Source of the DNA: Oscillospiraceae bacterium
Lineage (GTDB): Bacteria; Bacillota; Clostridia; Oscillospirales; Ruminococcaceae
Assembly (NCBI GenBank): GCA_017828935.1
Contig: JAGAUG010000085.1
Coordinates: 1 to 57,274 of the forward strand
DNA: 57,274 nt
Direction of reading: 5' to 3'
Positions 33,959 to 42,905 of this stretch are shown in pieces (position 1 is the stretch's first letter; every line of letters starts with the position of its first letter). The notes below the pieces were generated by a model. The model was not told where the DNA came from and searched no databases. It was given only the letters and a program-made list of their open reading frames with translations. A program made the translations under genes and the position numbers.

Positions 33959-34984
33959 TTGAAGATAATTGTTGATGGTTTTGGAGGAGATAGAGCTCCA
34001 ATTGATATTTTAAAAGGCTGTGCAAAAGCGGTTGAAGAATATTATAATAAATATCACGTTGATATTATTGTTACCGGTAACGAGAAAATTATTCAAGAAG
34101 AAGCAAAAAAAAATAATATAAATTTAGATCATATAAAAATTATAAATGCGCCGTCTATCTTACCGGTTTGCGAAGATCCGACTCAGATTTTAAAAAAATA
34201 TTCTGATTCGAGTATGGCTGTTGGACTTTCGTTGCTTTCAAAAGGCGAAGGTGACGCTTTTATTAGCGCTGGTAGTACCGGAGGCCTTATCGTTGGCTCG
34301 TCTTTAATCGTCAAGAGAATAAAAAATATAAAACGAGCAGCTTTAGCAACTATAATTCCTACGAATAAAAACGCTTATATGTTAATAGATTCCGGAGCTA
34401 ATCACGATTGTAGACCAGAGATGTTGGCGCAATTCGCTTTGATGGGATCTGTATATATGAATAAAGTTTTAAATATTAATAACCCAAGAGTCGGGTTACT
34501 TAATATCGGAACTGAAGAAAATAAAGGAACTCAGACTCAACGAGAGGCTTATAATATTTTAAAAGACTCTAGTCTTAATTTTGTTGGAAATATCGAAGCT
34601 AGAGAAATTCCGTTTAATATTGCTGATGTTGTCGTTTCAGACGGCTTTGTTGGTAATATAGTTTTGAAATATACAGAGGGAATCGCTAAATTTTTTATGT
34701 CAGAAATAAAAAATATTATTAATAAAAATATTTTGACTAAATTAGCTGGTTCGGTTATTTATGGCGGTCTTAAGAGTTTTAAAAATAAATTAGATTATAC
34801 AGAGTACGGCGGAGCAATCTTGCTCGGAATCAAAAAACCTGTTATAAAAGCTCACGGAAGTTCTAACGATAAAGCTATTAAAAACGCCATCAAGCAGGCA
34901 ATTAAAATAGTTCAAAACAAAACTGTTCAAGAAATTAGCCAGGGTTTAGATCAATATAATTTAAAAAATAATTTAGAAAAATAA
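33959..34984 (+). CDS. plsX: Phosphate acyltransferase PlsX
   Basis: PlsX makes acyl-phosphate from acyl-ACP for phospholipid synthesis. Family blocks are DGFGGDRAP at the start, GDAFISAGSTGGLIVGS (about 100), AMLIDSGAN-like YMLIDSGANHDC, and VSDGFVGNIVLK. It starts at TTG with GGAGGCGAG upstream. The next gene is rnc, 25 bases on; the usual acpP in between is missing. Confidence 0.94.
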   Translation: MKIIVDGFGGDRAPIDILKGCAKAVEEYYNKYHVDIIVTGNEKIIQEEAKKNNINLDHIKIINAPSILPVCEDPTQILKKYSDSSMAVGLSLLSKGEGDAFISAGSTGGLIVGSSLIVKRIKNIKRAALATIIPTNKNAYMLIDSGANHDCRPEMLAQFALMGSVYMNKVLNINNPRVGLLNIGTEENKGTQTQREAYNILKDSSLNFVGNIEAREIPFNIADVVVSDGFVGNIVLKYTEGIAKFFMSEIKNIINKNILTKLAGSVIYGGLKSFKNKLDYTEYGGAILLGIKKPVIKAHGSSNDKAIKNAIKQAIKIVQNKTVQEISQGLDQYNLKNNLEK

Positions 34985-35008
34985 TTAGATAAAGAGGCGA
35001 AAATACAA

Positions 35009-35740
35009 GTGAATAAAAATTTAAGTAATATAAATTGTTTTAAAAATATAGATCAGTTACAAGATAATATAAATTATAAATTTAAAAATATTAATTATTT
35101 AAAAACGGCTTTAGCTCACACTTCTTTTGTTAACGAAAATAAAAAATTCAAATTACAAAGTAATGAAAGACAAGAATTTTTGGGTGATTCAGTTTTGTCT
35201 CTAATCGTTTCGGATTATTTATTTAAAAATTATTCCCACTTACCAGAAGGTAAGTTAACAAAGCTTCGGGCGTCGCTTGTTTGTGAAAATACTTTGAGTA
35301 AATTCGCTAGCGAGATTTCTTTGGGAAATTTTTTAGTTTTAGGTAACGGCGAAAGCGGTGCGGGAGGAAAAAACAAGCCGTCTATTTTAGCTGACGCGTT
35401 CGAAGCTCTAATCGCAGCTATCTATCTTGATTCTAGTTTTGATTCAGCGTCCGAGTTTGTACTTAAATTTATAAAAAATTATTTGAACCAAAAAGAACAG
35501 AATTTTTTTATTGATTATAAAACAGTATTACAAGAGATAGTACAAAAAAATCCTGACGAGACAATAACTTATCGTCTCGTCAGCGAAACTGGTCCAGACC
35601 ATGATAAACAATTTACGATACAGCTTTTAATAAACCAAAATGTTATTAGTAAGGGCGTCGCGAAGAGTAAAAAAAACGCAGAGCAACTAGCAGCAAAAGA
35701 AGCGCTAAGCATGATGGGAATAAAAAAGATTCAAAATTAA
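35009..35740 (+). CDS. rnc: Ribonuclease III
   Basis: RNase III cuts double-stranded RNA and matures rRNA. The catalytic signature NERQEFLGDSVLSLIV is at about residue 53, with the second metal-binding cluster in ADAFEALIAAIYLD. The C-terminal double-stranded RNA-binding domain (about 165-240) ends KNAEQLAAKEALSMM. It starts at GTG with AAGAGGCG upstream. The first 25 residues (FKNIDQLQDNINYKF) are less conserved, as is normal. Confidence 0.94.
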   Translation: MNKNLSNINCFKNIDQLQDNINYKFKNINYLKTALAHTSFVNENKKFKLQSNERQEFLGDSVLSLIVSDYLFKNYSHLPEGKLTKLRASLVCENTLSKFASEISLGNFLVLGNGESGAGGKNKPSILADAFEALIAAIYLDSSFDSASEFVLKFIKNYLNQKEQNFFIDYKTVLQEIVQKNPDETITYRLVSETGPDHDKQFTIQLLINQNVISKGVAKSKKNAEQLAAKEALSMMGIKKIQN

Positions 35741-35749
35741 ATTTTAGTT

Positions 35750-36451
35750 TTAAATATAATTATACAAAAATTTAATATAAGGATTAGAATAAAATTCTTT
35801 TTTTAAATTAGAAGAGATCCAATGGCCAGGATATATTTTAATTTTATCTATATCTATATTCATATCTATATTCATATCTATATCTTTGTTTTGAAAAATA
35901 AATAATTTATATATTTTTTTTATAGAATCTTCGAGTTTTTTTTGGTCGCCTCCGGGTAAGTCAGTTCGTCCGACGCTATCTTTAAATAAAGTGTCGCCTG
36001 TTAATAAAATATTATTATTTATTAAATAACAAACGCTTCCGGGAGTGTGGCCAGGAGCTGATATAGATTCTATAATTATATCATCTATTTTTAAAATCAT
36101 ATTGTCTTTTATAATTACATCGCTTTGAATTGGCTTTTGAGTGTAGTTTCCAAATACGCTAGCGAGACTTTTTTGGCCGTCAATAAGACAGTCTTTATCT
36201 TCGTCAGATATAAAAATTTTTATTTCAGGGTAAGATTCTTTTAGTTTGGGAACAGCTCCGATGTGATCATAGTGACCGTGAGTTAAAAAAATATGAGAGG
36301 GCGAAAGCTTATTTTGAATAATATAATTATTAATTTTATCAAAATCAGAACCTGGGTCAAAAATTAAACAATTGTTTTTATCAGTCGATATTATATAGCA
36401 ATTTGTTTTTAAATCGCCTACTGTAATTCTTTTTATTAACAATTTTAACAT
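35750..36451 (-). CDS. MBL-fold metal hydrolase (glyoxalase II-like)
   Basis: The 233-residue zinc hydrolase of the metallo-beta-lactamase fold shows the metal site HGHYDHIG (about 56), further ligands in SAPGHTPGS and TGDTLF, and the C-terminal GH in YPGHW. Family members act on thioesters such as lactoyl-thiols; the substrate here is unknown. A small repeat (DMNIDMNIDIDK) lies near the C-terminus, caused by a 12-base duplication at about 35850-35885. It converges with rnc with no terminator visible and diverges from cdd. Confidence 0.85.
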   Translation of the reverse strand: MLKLLIKRITVGDLKTNCYIISTDKNNCLIFDPGSDFDKINNYIIQNKLSPSHIFLTHGHYDHIGAVPKLKESYPEIKIFISDEDKDCLIDGQKSLASVFGNYTQKPIQSDVIIKDNMILKIDDIIIESISAPGHTPGSVCYLINNNILLTGDTLFKDSVGRTDLPGGDQKKLEDSIKKIYKLFIFQNKDIDMNIDMNIDIDKIKIYPGHWISSNLKKEFYSNPYIKFLYNYI

Positions 36452-36552
36452 CTTCTTTCTTAAAAAAATAAATAATAATATTATTATATATTATAAAATT
36501 AATTTTGACTAGATAGAATTTAATAAAAATTAAAAATTTTGGAGATAAAATA

Positions 36553-36957
36553 ATGAAAGATTTTTTAGAATTATATGAAATAGCAAGAAACTCTGTTAGT
36601 CCGAAAAGACTTAGTGAGTTTGCTATTTGTGGAAGCGTCGGAGCGGCTCTTGTAACAAACAAAAATAATGTTTATATTGGAGTTTGTATCGATGCTGCTT
36701 GTGGAATCGGGTTTTGTGCTGAGCACAGTGCTATAGCTGCGATGATAACAGCAGGAGAGAGCCAGATACTTAAAATAATCGCGGTCGGTGAAGACGGAAA
36801 TATTATGCCGCCTTGTGGTCGTTGTAGAGAACTTATTAGTCAAGTTAATATAAAAAATTCAGAGACACAGGTTATGGTGTCAAAAAATAAAATAATGACA
36901 ATAAAAGAACTGTTACCAGACGATTTTAAAACTTACTGTCCGATTAGATATATATAA
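36553..36957 (+). CDS. cdd: Cytidine deaminase-family enzyme
   Basis: A 134-residue zinc deaminase. The proton-shuttle motif CAEHSAIAAMI (about 56) and zinc ligands PPCGRCREL (about 86-91) are intact. It may deaminate cytidine, but the sequence also resembles blasticidin-S-deaminase-like members, so the substrate is not certain. GGAGAT precedes the ATG. It lies 15 bases before recN and diverges from the MBL gene. Confidence 0.85.
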   Translation: MKDFLELYEIARNSVSPKRLSEFAICGSVGAALVTNKNNVYIGVCIDAACGIGFCAEHSAIAAMITAGESQILKIIAVGEDGNIMPPCGRCRELISQVNIKNSETQVMVSKNKIMTIKELLPDDFKTYCPIRYI

Positions 36958-36972
36958 TTTTAGGAGATTCAG

Positions 36973-38637
36973 ATGTTAAGAGAACTTTATATCGAAAATA
37001 TCGCTATTATAAAAAAATTATCGATTGATTTTCACGAAAATTTGACGATTTTTACAGGTGAAACTGGCGCTGGAAAGTCTATTATAATCGACGCGATTAA
37101 TCTAATAATTGGAAGTAGGGGCTCTAAGAGCCTAATAAGAACAGGAGAAAAATCGTGTTTTGTTTCGGCGATCTTTCAAGATATTTCAGCAGAGCTTGTT
37201 CAAAAACTAAGAGACTTAAATTATAATATTAATCAACAAGACGATTTATTAATTAGTCGCGAGTTTGTTGAAGACTCTAAAAATATTTGTCGGATCAATT
37301 CTAGGCCGTGTACAGTTTCAATCTTGAGAGAAATAGCTGATTATTTAATTAATATCCACGGTCAATATGATAACAAATCGCTTTTTGATATTAATACTCA
37401 AAGATATTTAATAGACAAGTATTCTAATAACGACGAAATTTTAGATTTATATAAAACAGAATTTTTAAGTTATCAAAAATTAAAAAAAGAATTTGAAAAA
37501 TTTAATCAAGATGAGGCAACTAAGAAGAGACAGCTTGATATTTTAGAATATCAAATAAACGAAATTAAAAATTCAAAACAGATTCTTGAAAAAGAACAAG
37601 AGCTGATTAATAAAAAGCAATATATAAAAAATCATAAAATAATTAAAGATAGTTTAAGCGAAGCGATTTTAATTCTTGATGGAAACGAAAATTCGTCAGG
37701 TCTTAATGTATTGCTAAGTAAATTAGAAAAGTGTTTAATAAGATGTGAAAATCTAAATTTAGATAAAATAAAAAATATTATAAATACTGTTCAAGATATA
37801 AAATATAATATTTCGGATTTTTCGTATGAACTCTCTTCTTTAATTTCTGATATTGATTTTAGCGAAAACGACATTAACGAAATAGAATCACAGCTAGATA
37901 TTATTTATAAATTAAAACAAAAATACGGAAGTAGCTGTGAAGAGATACTAGATTTTTATAATAATATTTGCTTAGAATTCGAACAAATAAAAATGTCAGA
38001 CGAAAATAAAGAAATTTTTAAAAAACAAATAGATGATAAATATAATATTTTAAATAAACTAGCTGAGAAGATTTCAAAAAGCCGGAAACAAGCTTCTGAA
38101 AAATTTGTTGAAGAAACAAAAGTTTATTTAAAAGAATTAGATCTTAAAAATATAGATATTATTGTTGATATAAAAAATACAGAAATTAATATTTTTGGAA
38201 AAGATAGATTAGAATTTTTAATAAAAACAAATATAGGAGAAACTTTTAAGTCGCTTTCAAAAATAGCGTCTGGAGGGGAAGTTGCGAGAGTGATGCTCGC
38301 AATAAAAAACGTTTTATCTGACAACGATTTTGTTGGTACTGTTATATTTGACGAGATCGATATCGGCGTCAGCGGTAATACAGCTTATAATATAGGCAAG
38401 AACTTAAAAAAACTGTCGGATAAAAAACAAGTTATTTCGATTACTCATTCCGCTCAAGTCGCTTCTTTTGCTGATAAACACTTGTTTATAAAAAAATCGA
38501 TTTTTAATTCTCAAACGTTTACAGAAATAAAAGATCTTAATTACGAAGAAAGAAAATATGAGCTCGCTAGGATCTTAGGGGGTGCTCAGATAACAGATAT
38601 TACTTTAAAGAGTGCTCAAGAGCTATTAGATTTTTAA
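36973..38637 (+). CDS. recN: DNA repair protein RecN
   Basis: RecN is an SMC-like ATPase that acts early at double-strand breaks and in transformation. The Walker A GETGAGKSIII is at about residue 30. Long coiled-coil arms occupy the middle (about 150-370). The ABC signature (ASGGEVARVMLAIK) and Walker B (VIFDEIDIGVSGNTA) are C-terminal. Length 554 is normal. AGGAGATTC precedes the ATG. Confidence 0.95.
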   Translation: MLRELYIENIAIIKKLSIDFHENLTIFTGETGAGKSIIIDAINLIIGSRGSKSLIRTGEKSCFVSAIFQDISAELVQKLRDLNYNINQQDDLLISREFVEDSKNICRINSRPCTVSILREIADYLINIHGQYDNKSLFDINTQRYLIDKYSNNDEILDLYKTEFLSYQKLKKEFEKFNQDEATKKRQLDILEYQINEIKNSKQILEKEQELINKKQYIKNHKIIKDSLSEAILILDGNENSSGLNVLLSKLEKCLIRCENLNLDKIKNIINTVQDIKYNISDFSYELSSLISDIDFSENDINEIESQLDIIYKLKQKYGSSCEEILDFYNNICLEFEQIKMSDENKEIFKKQIDDKYNILNKLAEKISKSRKQASEKFVEETKVYLKELDLKNIDIIVDIKNTEINIFGKDRLEFLIKTNIGETFKSLSKIASGGEVARVMLAIKNVLSDNDFVGTVIFDEIDIGVSGNTAYNIGKNLKKLSDKKQVISITHSAQVASFADKHLFIKKSIFNSQTFTEIKDLNYEERKYELARILGGAQITDITLKSAQELLDF

Positions 38638-38678
38638 ATTTTTGAGTTGTATAAAAATTTTGGAGGTTTGTTTAATTA

Positions 38679-39863
38679 ATGAACAGAAAGGTTTCAGTTG
38701 GAATTTTAATAGCAATAGTATGTATTACTTGCGCAATGACGATGAGTATTACTACTATTGTGTCACGAAGAATGTTTAACAAAAAAGTACATAATATTAG
38801 TCAATTAGAAACAATGTATAATAAAATAGCGGAAATAGACAAGACGATTAGAAAAAATTATATCGAAGATATTGACGACGATTATTTGTTGGACAGTCTA
38901 GCAAGAGGTTTTATCTTTGGAATCAAAGACGACAAAAATGGAAAGTATATTACGGCTAAAAAATATAAAGAAATTAGAGATATCGAAAACGGAAAGCTTG
39001 TTGGAATTGGTGTTATTGCTGAAAAAGACGTTTCAGGATATATGAAAATTATTGATATTTATGACGAAAGCTTAAAAAATAAAATAAAAAAATCGGATCT
39101 TATAATAAAAATAAACGATATAGATGTTTCTTCTGAAAACTATGAAGAGTGTGAATCGATGATTATTGGTGAACCAGGAACTACTGTTAATTTAGTTGTA
39201 AGACATGGTAAAGAAGATATTGAGTTAGAAATAGTTAGAAACTATTCTGAAATTAAAATGCTTACATATAGACAGTTTGGAAATATTGGATATATAAAAA
39301 TAGTAGGATTTAACGACTCTACTGTTTCTCAGTTTAATAAAGCTATTAGAAAGCTTTTAAGAAATAAAGTCAAGGGAATAGTATTTGATTTAAGAAACAA
39401 TCCTGGAGGGACTTTAAAATCAGTTTGTGCTATTTTAGAACCTATGTTGCCGAGAGAGCAATTTGTTATGATGACTTTAAAAGACGGGTCGACAAAAAAA
39501 TTAAATTACAGAGGAACGAATAAAATAAAAATTCCGTTGGTAACAATTATCAATCAAAAATCAGCGAGTGCAGCAGAGTTGTTTGCTCAGGCTTTAAAAG
39601 ATTATAACAGAACTAAAATAGTTGGAGTTAATTCTTTTGGAAAGGGGACAATGCAACATATTTTTGAGCTTAGAGATGGATCGGCGTTGAATTTAACATT
39701 TGCAAAGTTTAAAACTTTAAAGAGTCCTAATTTTGATGGAGTAGGTGTAAAGCCGGATTTTGAAATTAGACTAAGTTCTGAGCAAGAAGCTTCTTTTGAA
39801 TTATTAAACGAAAGAACAGATCCTCAATTAAAAAAAAGCTTAGAGCTTTTAAAAACAAAATAA
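38679..39863 (+). CDS. C-terminal processing peptidase (S41, CtpA-like)
   Basis: An extracytoplasmic serine protease anchored by an N-terminal helix (GILIAIVCITCAMTMSITTI, residues 7-26). A PDZ domain lies at about 100-185 (GKLVGIGVIAEKD; SDLIIKINDIDVSSENYEE). The S41 catalytic domain contains the nucleophile Ser in NQKSASAAELFAQAL (about 297-299) and the Lys in SFGKGTMQ (about 322). GGAGG lies 12 bases before the ATG. In Firmicutes such proteases process envelope or sporulation proteins; the substrate here is unknown. An IS end follows immediately. Confidence 0.9.
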   Translation: MNRKVSVGILIAIVCITCAMTMSITTIVSRRMFNKKVHNISQLETMYNKIAEIDKTIRKNYIEDIDDDYLLDSLARGFIFGIKDDKNGKYITAKKYKEIRDIENGKLVGIGVIAEKDVSGYMKIIDIYDESLKNKIKKSDLIIKINDIDVSSENYEECESMIIGEPGTTVNLVVRHGKEDIELEIVRNYSEIKMLTYRQFGNIGYIKIVGFNDSTVSQFNKAIRKLLRNKVKGIVFDLRNNPGGTLKSVCAILEPMLPREQFVMMTLKDGSTKKLNYRGTNKIKIPLVTIINQKSASAAELFAQALKDYNRTKIVGVNSFGKGTMQHIFELRDGSALNLTFAKFKTLKSPNFDGVGVKPDFEIRLSSEQEASFELLNERTDPQLKKSLELLKTK

Positions 39864-39894
39864 AGTTTGAAATAAAATTTTAGAAAAATTATTT

Positions 39895-39990
39895 GGTTCT
39901 TTGTCAAGAGTTTGGGTGGAAAATCCTGTAAATAGTTTTATATAGTTTTTATATAGATAGTATAAGTTTTTTATACTATCTCTTTTTTTG
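39895..39990. mobile_element. Solo ISL3-like terminal repeat with attached terminator
   Basis: 39895-39939 begins GGTTCTTTGTCAAGAG and is the reverse complement of 144-188 with one mismatch over about 45 bases. As in the copy at the left edge, it is followed inward by a hairpin and T run (39956-39989). No transposase remnant follows, so it is an isolated end or MITE-like scrap. Confidence 0.75.
39956..39989 (+). terminator. Terminator downstream of the CtpA gene, within the IS end
   Basis: GATAGTATA (39956-39964) pairs with TATACTATC (39972-39980), then TCTTTTTTT. It sits where the IS-internal terminator lies in the other copy, and now serves to end the cdd-recN-ctpA unit. Confidence 0.75.
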
Positions 39991-40034
39991 GATTTTAAAT
40001 CTAAAAATTTACTAAAATTTTTTTATAAAAACAC

Positions 40035-40063
40035 TTGACATATAATAAAAAATATATTATAAT
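40035..40063 (+). promoter_or_regulatory. Predicted promoter of the GLUG surface-protein gene
   Basis: Consensus TTGACA (40035-40040), a 17-base spacer and TATAAT (40058-40063), 44 bases before the ATG. The surrounding ACTTGACATAT is shared with the BspA-like gene's promoter. Confidence 0.75.
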
Positions 40064-40106
40064 ATAATAAAAAACATATTTTTTGTTTTATTAGGAGGAA
40101 ATTTTT

Positions 40107-41894
40107 ATGTATTTTATAAAAAAATTAAATAATTTAAAAAATAATTTAAATATTAAATTACCAAAATTTGGTACGGGGGGGGGTACTAGTAGATATAAAT
40201 ATATAATAATTTTTATTATATTTATACTAAGCATTAGTATTCGGTCTTTTGGAGTTACTATGGATAGTGAAGGCAATACGGATTCTACACTACTACCTGC
40301 TAATTATAAGTATGCAGAAAAAGGTAAAGTAGTAGAAAGAGTGGACGAGAAGGCAAAGTTGCCGATAAAAAATAGTCAGGGTATTTATGAAATTAACGAC
40401 GAAAAAGAGCTAAGGGGCTTTGCTGACATAGTCAAAGGATATGAGCAGTATATGAACTCAAGCAATACAGGAGGAATAAATAGGGTCAAAGCAGAAACAT
40501 CAGCCAACGCGATATTAACTAAAGATATCGAAGTAATTGATTCGACGAATACTTATGCATGTAGTGGCTTACAAGCTCTTCTTGCTGGAACAAAAACAAT
40601 TGATACTCTTGATTCTACAAAAAAAACAGCTTTAGAAGATTTAAATTGGGTTCCGATCGGCGATAATCATGAAATATCAAGCGGTGTGTATTGTCAATAC
40701 ACAGGGACTTTCGACGGAGCAGGACATACGATAAGCGGGATATACTGTAATGTTTATAATGCGTCAGGAAGTGCTTATGTGGGATTATTTGGATATGTTG
40801 GCGAAGGTGGAGAGATTAAAAACTTAGGAATAAAAAATTCGTATATCAGTGGTAATGGTACAGGTAGCAATGGTAGTAGCGATGTCGGAGGAGTAGTAGG
40901 TTTTTGCGGAGGAACGGTTACTAGTAGCTATGGAGAGAACAATACATTAATAGGAAATGGAACAACGTCTAATGTCGGAGGAGTAGTAGGTTTTTGCGCA
41001 GGAGCTGGTTTAAATAAAAGAATTGTAAAAAATTGTTACGGAGCGAATAACAAAATAAGTGGAACAGGAAATAATTCTAACGTCGGAGGAGTTATAGGGA
41101 TCTGTGGTAGTGGAGGAGAAGTAAAGAGTTGTTACGGAGCGAATATAGATTTAACAGGAACAAACAAAGGCGGAATATGTGGAAGTGGTTTAGGGACGAT
41201 AAGTAATTGTTATTATTTAAAAGATGCGGAGCAAAGAATTAATGAGAGCTTATATGGAATAGGAGGTACTGAAACAGACGATGAAGCTACAACAAGAGCG
41301 ACGAGTATTGGAGAATTCAAAGGAAATATAGAAATAACTGTTGATAGGAAACAAACAACTGTTTTAGACGCTTTAAACGCCGAGAGAAAAGTGTTTATAA
41401 AAAATATAAATTTAAAGCCGGGTAGTCACGAATATTTATTGTTGGTCGGAGAATATGAAAAATTATTAAAGATCCCGGTTAGAGTTAAAATAAACTACGA
41501 TCCGAGTAATAATTTAGAAAAGTGGGTTCAGGATCATGTAAGACATGAGTTTTTTAGAAAATCGACTGAGGATTGGGAGTCGATGACTGAAGGTACAGAA
41601 TATAAATTTGATATTGATTTAGTGTCGACAAAGATCGGTGTCGACGGAACTAAAACCCAAGATTTTATATTTAGTTATTATATATTCAAGGCTGAAGATA
41701 CTGATCAATTTGGGTTTAATAAAAGTTATATAAACGTTAAAGACGACAGTTCTAACTACGGAATGAAAGCCGGGAACGCGTTTATGACATACATGAAACA
41801 AGATGTCGGCGGCGGAAAGAAATTATTTATAGATTACGATATAGACCCGAAACAAATATTAGAAAACTACGAAAATTATAATTCTGGGTCTTAA
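40107..41894 (+). CDS. GLUG-repeat secreted/surface protein with G9 tract
   Basis: A 595-residue exported protein. Its signal or anchor helix is IIIFIIFILSISI at about residues 33-45. The middle (about 190-375) holds Gly-rich GLUG-type repeats: VGLFGYVGEGGEIKNLGI, VGGVVGFCGGTVTSSYGENN, VGGVVGFCAGAG and VGGVIGICGSGGEVKSCYG, as in bacterial adhesins. The last 200 residues are not recognised. Nine consecutive Gs at 40175-40183 (codons 23-26, encoding part of FGTGGGTS) stand out in this AT-rich genome and lie before the signal helix. AGGAGG precedes the ATG. There is no sortase motif. Attachment and binding partner are unknown; an adhesive role is inference. Confidence 0.85.
   Translation: MYFIKKLNNLKNNLNIKLPKFGTGGGTSRYKYIIIFIIFILSISIRSFGVTMDSEGNTDSTLLPANYKYAEKGKVVERVDEKAKLPIKNSQGIYEINDEKELRGFADIVKGYEQYMNSSNTGGINRVKAETSANAILTKDIEVIDSTNTYACSGLQALLAGTKTIDTLDSTKKTALEDLNWVPIGDNHEISSGVYCQYTGTFDGAGHTISGIYCNVYNASGSAYVGLFGYVGEGGEIKNLGIKNSYISGNGTGSNGSSDVGGVVGFCGGTVTSSYGENNTLIGNGTTSNVGGVVGFCAGAGLNKRIVKNCYGANNKISGTGNNSNVGGVIGICGSGGEVKSCYGANIDLTGTNKGGICGSGLGTISNCYYLKDAEQRINESLYGIGGTETDDEATTRATSIGEFKGNIEITVDRKQTTVLDALNAERKVFIKNINLKPGSHEYLLLVGEYEKLLKIPVRVKINYDPSNNLEKWVQDHVRHEFFRKSTEDWESMTEGTEYKFDIDLVSTKIGVDGTKTQDFIFSYYIFKAEDTDQFGFNKSYINVKDDSSNYGMKAGNAFMTYMKQDVGGGKKLFIDYDIDPKQILENYENYNSGS
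40175..40183 (+). repeat. Poly-G tract (G9) at the start of the surface-protein gene
   Basis: Nine Gs flanked by TAC on both sides. At nine Gs the frame is open. With ten the next codons are TAC TAG; with eight a TAA follows within about eight codons. Confidence 0.95.
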
Positions 41895-41906
41895 TAAAAT
41901 AAAAAT

Positions 41907-41961
41907 AAAAAAGCTTATTAGAAAATTTAAAATTAAATTAATTTCTAATAGGCTTTTTTTT
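41907..41961. terminator. Bidirectional terminator between the GLUG gene and aroF
   Basis: AAAAAAGC(C/T)TATTAGAAA-type arms at 41907-41924 and 41942-41961 form a long stem, with eight Ts on the + side and six As on the other. It fits the convergent gene pair. Confidence 0.85.
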
Positions 41962-41978
41962 GAGCTAAGAAAAAAATT

Positions 41979-42773
41979 TTATATATTTAGTGAATTTAAT
42001 AATTTTCTTGTTTCGTCGAAATTTAATTGTTGTCTTGAATCAGAAAGCGCTTTTTCAGGCTGAGGATGTGTTTCTATCATTATACCGTCCGCTCCGGCGA
42101 CAATAACTGATTTAGCAATTTCGTTTATTATATCTTTTCGTCCTAAAGAGTGGCTTAGATCCGCGATAATCGGTAATTTTGTATATTTTTTTATTAAAGC
42201 TATCGAAGAAATATCTAACATGTTTCTGACGCTATTTTCAAACGTTTTTATTCCGCGTTCACACATCAAAATATTTCTGTTACCTTCGAGCGCTAAATAT
42301 TCCGACGCTAATATAAATTCTTCTAAACTGGCGCACATTCCTCGTTTGAGTAACACAGGTTTTTTTGATTTTCCGAGTTCTTTTAACAAATCAAAGTTTT
42401 GCATATTTCTTGAACCAACTTGAAATATATCGATATATTCAGAAAGTTTTTTTATATCCCGAATATCTGTTATTTCTGAGACGGTTATTAGATTATATTT
42501 TTTAGAAATGTGTTTACTAAACTCTAAACCTTGATCTCTTAAGCCTTGAAAACAATATGGCGAAGAACGTGGTTTATATAGACCAGCTCTTAAAAATTTA
42601 ATTCCAATACTAGACAAGAATTTCGCTGATTTTTCTAACATCTGTTGATTTTCAACGCTACAAGGTCCAGCAATAACTATGGGCGACGATATATCTAAAT
42701 TAAAAATATTTCTAATATCAAAAAATTTTTTACTAGAACCAGTTGCTACCAACGGGAATTTTTTTATATTCAT
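41979..42773 (-). CDS. aroF: 3-deoxy-7-phosphoheptulonate (DAHP) synthase
   Basis: First step of the shikimate pathway: phosphoenolpyruvate plus erythrose-4-phosphate. The 264-residue protein is the short type I-beta form. It shows IVIAGPCSVENQQML, LRAGLYKPRSSPYCFQGL, LLKRGMCASLEEFILASEY and ADLSHSLGRKD, with PEKALSDSRQQL near the end. No regulatory ACT or chorismate-mutase domain is fused, so no feedback site is visible. GAGGTC lies before the ATG. No other aromatic-pathway gene is in the window. Confidence 0.93.
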   Translation of the reverse strand: MNIKKFPLVATGSSKKFFDIRNIFNLDISSPIVIAGPCSVENQQMLEKSAKFLSSIGIKFLRAGLYKPRSSPYCFQGLRDQGLEFSKHISKKYNLITVSEITDIRDIKKLSEYIDIFQVGSRNMQNFDLLKELGKSKKPVLLKRGMCASLEEFILASEYLALEGNRNILMCERGIKTFENSVRNMLDISSIALIKKYTKLPIIADLSHSLGRKDIINEIAKSVIVAGADGIMIETHPQPEKALSDSRQQLNFDETRKLLNSLNI

Positions 42774-42905
42774 AAAAGACCTCTATTTTTATGTTTTTAA
42801 TTATAAAACAAAATAGACAACTTATAACGTATTTTTATATAACGAAATAAGTTGCCAATTTTTTTAGTTTGTTTTAATAAATTAAATTGTTTTTTAAATT
42901 ATTAA

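Noticed and set aside
36452..36552. Promoters in the divergent MBL-cdd gap
   Set aside because: TTGACT at about 36504 has no good -10 at 16-18 bases on the + strand, and the reverse-strand TATAAT lacks a -35. The gap must contain promoters, but I cannot place them.
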